A DNA stretch of 8,205 nt, taken from assembly GCA_017613225.1 (NCBI GenBank), contig JAGAEH010000034.1:1-8205 (forward strand), written 5' to 3'. Numbering within the stretch: the first letter of the stretch is position 1; every line of letters begins with the position of its first letter. Below the pieces are notes generated by a model. The model did no database searches, was not told the origin of the DNA, and saw only the letters and a program-made list of their open reading frames with translations. The position numbers were made by a program, and so were the translations under genes. This document shows, one piece after another, positions 5,205-8,205 of this stretch. The stretch is from Lachnospiraceae bacterium. Lineage in GTDB: Bacteria; Bacillota; Clostridia; Lachnospirales; Lachnospiraceae.

Positions 5205-6527
5205 ATGAGAGTCCTTTATCTGGACTGTGGCATGGGCGCCGCGGGAGACATGCTGAGCGCCGCTCTGCTGGAGCTCTTGCCCGAGGAAGAGCGCGGGGCT
5301 TTTGTGGAAGAGGTCAACGCGCTGGGGATCCCGGGCGTGCATGTGGAGGCGGAGCCTGCGGAAAAGTGCGGGATCCGCGGCACCCACATGCGCGTGACGG
5401 TGCACGGAGAAGAAGAGCACAGTCACGACCATCATGAGCACCACCACCATCATGATCATGACCACGAGCACGAGCATGAACACGACGAAGAGCACGAGCA
5501 CGGGCACTTCCACCATCATCATGAGCACGAGCATGAGCATGAACATGAGGAAGAGCACGGGCACCATCATCACGGGCATGGCCATCATCACCACAGCGGC
5601 ATGCACGACATTGAGCATATCGTGACGGGGCATCTGGACCTGCCGGAAGCCGTGAAGAAGGACGTGATGGCGGTCTACGGGCTGATCGCGGAGGCAGAGA
5701 GCCAGGCTCACGGCGTGCCGGTGGAGCAGATCCACTTCCACGAAGTGGGGACCATGGACGCGGTGGCGGACATCGTGATGACCTGTCTGCTGATCAGAAA
5801 GCTGGCGCCGGACCGTATCGCGGCGTCCCCCGTCCACGTGGGCTGCGGCAAAGTCCGCTGTGCCCACGGGATCCTGCCGGTGCCCGCTCCGGCCACGGCA
5901 TACATTCTGAAAGACGTGCCGATCTACGGCGGCCGCATCGAGGGTGAGCTGTGCACGCCCACGGGCGCCGCGCTGCTGAAGCACTTTGTGTCGGAATTCG
6001 GCGGGATGCCGGTGATGCGCGCCTCCGCGGTGGGCTACGGCATGGGCCAGAAGGATTTCCCCGCGGCCAACTGCGTCCGGGCCATGCTGGGCGAGGACGA
6101 CTCGTCGGCGGACCGGGTGACGGAGCTGGCCTGCAATGTGGACGACATGACCGGCGAAGAGATCGGCTTTGCCCTGGAACAGCTGTTGGAAGCCGGCGCG
6201 CTGGACGTCTGGACCCAGGCCATCGGCATGAAGAAATCCCGCCCCGGCGTGATGATCAGCGTTCTGTGCAGGGAGGAAAAGCGCGCCGAGCTTACGGAAC
6301 TGCTGTTTAAGCTCACCAGCACCATCGGCGTGCGGTATCAGAGCCTTGACCGCGCGGTGCTGCAGCGCTCGGAAGAAGAGCGGTTAACGCCTCTCGGCGC
6401 CGTCCGGGTGAAAAAGTCCTCCGGACACGGCGTCAGCAGGGAGAAGGCGGAGTACGAGGACCTGGCCAGGCTGGCCAGGGAGAAGGGCGTGAGCCTGCGG
6501 GAGATGGGCCGGCTGCTCCTGGAGTGA
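5205..6527 (+). CDS. larC: LarC, nickel insertion enzyme for the nickel-pincer (NPN) cofactor
   Basis: A 440-residue full-length LarC. In the known pathway it inserts Ni into pyridinium-3,5-bisthiocarboxylate mononucleotide (P2TMN) with CTP hydrolysis, giving the cofactor of lactate racemase and related LarA enzymes. Visible signatures: N-terminal LYLDCGMGAAGDM (4-16), QIHFHEVGTMDAVADIV (175-191), GELCTPTGAALL (247-258), the Gly-rich VGYGMGQKDF (276-285), and the C-terminal LarC2 part with CNVDDMTGEEIGFALEQL (310-327) and GMKKSRPG (341-348). Between them, residues 72-130 hold 35 His with Glu/Asp/Gly, a probable Ni-binding store like those in UreE and HypB. In Lactobacillus plantarum LarC is made by ribosomal frameshifting between larC1 and larC2; here one continuous frame encodes both. 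The weak AAAGAGAG at 5191-5198 precedes the start. No larA, larB or larE is in the window. Confidence 0.95.
   Translation: MRVLYLDCGMGAAGDMLSAALLELLPEEERGAFVEEVNALGIPGVHVEAEPAEKCGIRGTHMRVTVHGEEEHSHDHHEHHHHHDHDHEHEHEHDEEHEHGHFHHHHEHEHEHEHEEEHGHHHHGHGHHHHSGMHDIEHIVTGHLDLPEAVKKDVMAVYGLIAEAESQAHGVPVEQIHFHEVGTMDAVADIVMTCLLIRKLAPDRIAASPVHVGCGKVRCAHGILPVPAPATAYILKDVPIYGGRIEGELCTPTGAALLKHFVSEFGGMPVMRASAVGYGMGQKDFPAANCVRAMLGEDDSSADRVTELACNVDDMTGEEIGFALEQLLEAGALDVWTQAIGMKKSRPGVMISVLCREEKRAELTELLFKLTSTIGVRYQSLDRAVLQRSEEERLTPLGAVRVKKSSGHGVSREKAEYEDLARLAREKGVSLREMGRLLLE
5418..5594 (+). repeat. His-codon low-complexity tract with internal duplication in larC
   Basis: CAC/CAT codons alternate with GAG/GAA. 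The block at 5466-5496 (gagcacgagcatgaacac...) recurs at 5523-5559 with one extra gagcat unit, an offset of 57 bases or 19 codons. This suggests growth by in-frame duplication. Confidence 0.85.
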
Positions 6528-6562
6528 TGAAAAGAGCACCGTCCCCATTTCACATACCGGAT

Positions 6563-6590
6563 CTGACATGTTTTTTCGCTTTTGTATTAT
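6563..6590 (+). promoter_or_regulatory. Promoter-like sequence between larC and csp, with no gene ahead of it
   Basis: CTGACA (6563-6568), a 16-base spacer, TATTAT (6585-6590). It points towards the terminator at 6626-6655, so a transcript would be only about 55-60 bases long and carry no ORF. It may be a chance match in AT-rich DNA. The rest of the 6528-6702 gap holds only the terminator and a possible repeat remnant at 6530-6556. Confidence 0.3.
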
Positions 6591-6625
6591 AGAAATATAG
6601 TAAAAAATGTGATCAAAAGATAAAA

Positions 6626-6655
6626 CAAAAGCTGCGTCATCCGGCGCAGCTTTTG
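6626..6655. terminator. Bidirectional terminator between convergent larC and csp
   Basis: CAAAAGCTGCG (6626-6636) and CGCAGCTTTTG (6645-6655) form a perfect 11-bp stem; one G-U and one C-G pair can extend it to an ATCC tetraloop. On the minus strand the stem is followed by TTTTATCTTTTG, a good U-tract for csp. On the plus strand the U-run lies within the stem (TTTTG), so larC termination is probably weaker. Confidence 0.75.
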
Positions 6656-6702
6656 CTTGAACAAATTACATCTTCTCTATCGAAAACTAGACCAAGTTCG
6701 GA

Positions 6703-6900
6703 TTATAATTTTGTTACGTTGGTGGCCTGCGGGCCCTTGGTGCCTTCTACGACGTCGAATTCGACCTCCTGGCCTTCGTCCAGCGTCTTGAAGCCTTCCA
6801 TGTTCAGCCCGGTGTAATGCACGAAAATGTCGTTTCCATCGGGACCGGTGATGAAACCATAACCTTTCTGGTTGTTAAACCACTTAACTGTTCCTTTCAT
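6703..6900 (-). CDS. csp: Cold-shock protein (CspA/CspB family RNA chaperone)
   Basis: A 65-residue single cold-shock domain that binds single-stranded RNA or DNA and melts RNA structure in the cytosol. [17 protein letters not shown] opens the domain; RNP1 is KGYGFI (12-17) and RNP2 is DIFVHY (24-29). Conserved surface aromatics Trp7, Phe8, Tyr14, Phe16, Phe26 and Tyr29 are visible; position 29 is Tyr and is followed by TGL rather than the common FSAI. The end [11 protein letters not shown] is typical. GGAGGT (plus-strand positions 6905-6910) precedes the start. Length is normal. Its own promoter drives it divergently from htpG and it ends at the terminator shared with larC. Induction by cold is not shown by sequence; many family members are constitutive. 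Confidence 0.97.
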   Translation of the reverse strand: MKGTVKWFNNQKGYGFITGPDGNDIFVHYTGLNMEGFKTLDEGQEVEFDVVEGTKGPQATNVTKL

Positions 6901-6964
6901 TTCTACCTCCAGCGGTTACTGTTGTCCGGTTAGCCATGACATATGCCTTACCCGGTACCCACGT

Positions 6965-6993
6965 AAGATAGCACAAAAAAGCATGTTAGTCAA
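6965..6993 (-). promoter_or_regulatory. Promoter of the cold-shock gene
   Basis: On the minus strand: TTGACT (plus 6988-6993), 17 bases, TATCTT (plus 6965-6970), with TGC directly before the -10 (extended -10). It predicts a leader of about 58 bases, short compared with the roughly 160-base leader of E. coli cspA. The leader can form only a modest hairpin (CCGG at 6926-6929 and 6952-6955). Confidence 0.7.
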
Positions 6994-7017
6994 ATAAATT
7001 TATAAGGATTTGTCGAT

Positions 7018-7046
7018 TTGACATTTATCTTCTGAAGATATATTAT
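7018..7046 (+). promoter_or_regulatory. Promoter of htpG
   Basis: Consensus TTGACA (7018-7023), exactly 17 bases, TATTAT (7041-7046). It is sigma-A-like. The -35 boxes of this and the csp promoter lie back to back with 24 AT-rich bases between them. No CIRCE element (TTAGCACTC-N9-GAGTGCTAA) is present. Confidence 0.75.
7026..7040. promoter_or_regulatory. 15-bp palindrome in the htpG promoter spacer, candidate operator
   Basis: TATCTTC-T-GAAGATA, two perfect 7-base arms, fills the space directly up to the -10 box. It is too short and poorly placed for a terminator and sits where a repressor dimer would block transcription. It matches no heat-shock operator I know (not CIRCE, not the CtsR heptad repeat). 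Confidence 0.45.
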
Positions 7047-7084
7047 CTAATGATGCAGTTTTTAAGTCTACGGAGGTGATTTTT

Positions 7085-8205
7085 ATGTCAGAAAAGACGG
7101 GAAATCTTTCCATCAACAGCGAAAACATTTTCCCCATTATCAAGAAATGGTTATACTCGGACCGCGATATCTTCATCCGCGAGCTGATCTCCAACGGCTG
7201 TGACGCCCTGACCAAGCTGAACAAGCTTTACGGCATCGGCGAAGCGGAACGGCCGGAGGGCAAAAAGGACGCGGTGATCGTGATCGTGGACGACGAGGCC
7301 CATACCATGCAGTTCATCGACAACGGCATCGGCATGACCGCGGAGGAAGTGGACGAGTACATCAATCAGATCGCGTTTTCAGGCGCCAGCGCCTTTTTGG
7401 AGCAATATAAGGACAAGACGAACGAAGACCAGATCATCGGCCACTTCGGCCTGGGCTTTTATTCCGCCTTCATGGTGGCGGACCGGGTGACCATCGATTC
7501 CCTTTCCTACAAAAAAGACGCCGTTCCGGTGCACTGGGAGTGCGACGGGGGCACGGAGTTTTTCATGAGAGACGGAGACCGCACCGAGGTGGGCACGGCC
7601 GTAACGCTGTATCTGAACGAGGACGCGGCGGATTTCGCGAAGGAATACCAGGCCCGGAGCGTCATCGCCAAGTACTGCTCCTTCATGCCCTACGAGATCT
7701 TCCTGTATACGGAAAAGCAGTGGGACGAAGTGCAGATCGCCGCGGCGAAGGCAGAGGCGGCCGAAGAGGGCGCTGAAGATGGCGCAAAAGAGGCGGAAGA
7801 CGCCGAAAAGAAACCGGAGCCCAAGTCCATCAGCGACACCACGCCCCTGTGGACCAAGGCGCCGAAGGACTGCACGGAAGAGGAGTACAAGGACTTCTAC
7901 CGCAAGGTCTTCATGGACTTCAAGGAGCCCCTGTTCTGGATCCACCTGAACATGGACTATCCCTTCAATCTGAAGGGCATCCTGTACTTCCCCCGCATCA
8001 ACAACGAGTACGAGAGCATCGAGGGCGTGATCAAGCTTTACAACAACCGGGTGTTCATCGCGGACAACATCAAGGAAGTGATCCCGGAGTTTTTGATGCT
8101 CCTAAAGGGCGTCATCGACTGTCCCGACCTGCCTCTGAACGTGTCCCGCAGCGCGCTGCAGAACGACGGCTTTGTGAAGAAAGTTTCGGACTACATCACC
8201 CGCAA
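7085..8205 (+). CDS. htpG: HtpG, Hsp90-family molecular chaperone, 3' end cut by the window
   Basis: The first 373 codons of a bacterial Hsp90, an ATP-dependent cytosolic chaperone; full-length HtpG is about 620-650 residues, so the dimerisation domain lies beyond the window. The start at 7085 follows a near-perfect ribosome binding site GGAGGTGA (7072-7079). The GHKL ATPase motifs are visible: Glu33 and Asn37 in RELISNGCDAL, DNGIGM (79-84), and the lid glycine motif IGHFGLGFYSAF (118-129), with His120 where E. coli has Gln. The middle domain has LWTK (255-258), EEYKDFYRKVF, the FNLKGILYFP strand, LYNNRVFI, and LPLNVSRSAL with Arg355 at the place of the catalytic Arg. Residues about 219-248 are an Ala/Glu/Lys-rich charged linker between N and middle domains, longer than in E. 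coli HtpG. Confidence 0.96.
   Translation, partial: MSEKTGNLSINSENIFPIIKKWLYSDRDIFIRELISNGCDALTKLNKLYGIGEAERPEGKKDAVIVIVDDEAHTMQFIDNGIGMTAEEVDEYINQIAFSGASAFLEQYKDKTNEDQIIGHFGLGFYSAFMVADRVTIDSLSYKKDAVPVHWECDGGTEFFMRDGDRTEVGTAVTLYLNEDAADFAKEYQARSVIAKYCSFMPYEIFLYTEKQWDEVQIAAAKAEAAEEGAEDGAKEAEDAEKKPEPKSISDTTPLWTKAPKDCTEEEYKDFYRKVFMDFKEPLFWIHLNMDYPFNLKGILYFPRINNEYESIEGVIKLYNNRVFIADNIKEVIPEFLMLLKGVIDCPDLPLNVSRSALQNDGFVKKVSDYITR

Noticed and set aside
5175..5984. Minus-strand open frame of 269 codons with Met/Val repeats
   Set aside because: It is the complement of the His-rich larC tract; CAT/CAC codons read as ATG/GTG on the other strand and only mimic a hydrophobic protein.
6988..7023. CtsR-like heat-shock operator (AGTCAAA at 6988 and TTTGACA at 7017)
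   Set aside because: The two heptads are inverted and are simply the -35 boxes of divergent promoters; CtsR sites are direct repeats with 3-base spacing.

Overview
The window looks like chromosomal DNA from an anaerobic Clostridia-type Firmicute, probably a gut Lachnospiraceae or Oscillospiraceae relative. The basis is strong AGGAGG-type ribosome binding sites, sigma-A-like promoters, coding sequence rich in G/C at third positions with AT-rich intergenic DNA, and an anaerobe-type gene set (short rubredoxin, molbindin, LarC, clostridial-type HtpG). The lineage is inferred; nothing here fixes it.

Layout, left to right. (1) Positions 1-1126 hold the 3' part of a gene for an Ala-rich, membrane-anchored, Pro/Thr-linked protein with an exported C-terminal domain. 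(2) 1254-2192 encodes a lipoprotein of unknown function with an odd cysteine cluster at its C-terminus. (3) From a good promoter at 2199-2228, a two-gene unit encodes a spermidine-acetyltransferase-like GNAT enzyme and a YedK/HMCES-type SRAP protein that crosslinks abasic DNA. (4) 3392-3726 is a one-gene unit for a 70-residue molbindin. A perfect 18-bp inverted repeat overlaps its -35 box, and a GNRA-loop terminator follows. (5) 3761-4013 is a one-gene unit for a 44-residue rubredoxin with its own promoter and terminator. (6) Directly after that terminator come a four-helix membrane protein with five tandem 12-residue TGYIPKV repeats and the nickel-insertion enzyme LarC with a very His-rich insert. 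(7) A terminator that can work in both directions separates larC from a convergent minus-strand cold-shock protein gene. (8) csp and the chaperone gene htpG are transcribed divergently from back-to-back promoters; htpG runs off the right end.

Three plus-strand genes in a row handle metals: molbindin (Mo/W oxyanions), rubredoxin (Fe) and LarC (Ni). This fits an anaerobe's metalloenzyme supply, but separate promoters and terminators argue against one operon, and no larA, larB, larE or mod transporter genes are visible. The csp/htpG pair places a cold-shock and a heat-shock type gene on one regulatory region, with a 15-bp palindrome in the htpG promoter spacer. No mobile element with a recognisable transposase, CRISPR array, tRNA or rRNA was seen. 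No obviously new multi-gene system is evident. The best leads are the repeat-tailed membrane protein upstream of larC and the two promoter-embedded palindromes. No gene-free stretch exceeds 300 bases; the longest are about 175-185 bases and are described as regulatory features.
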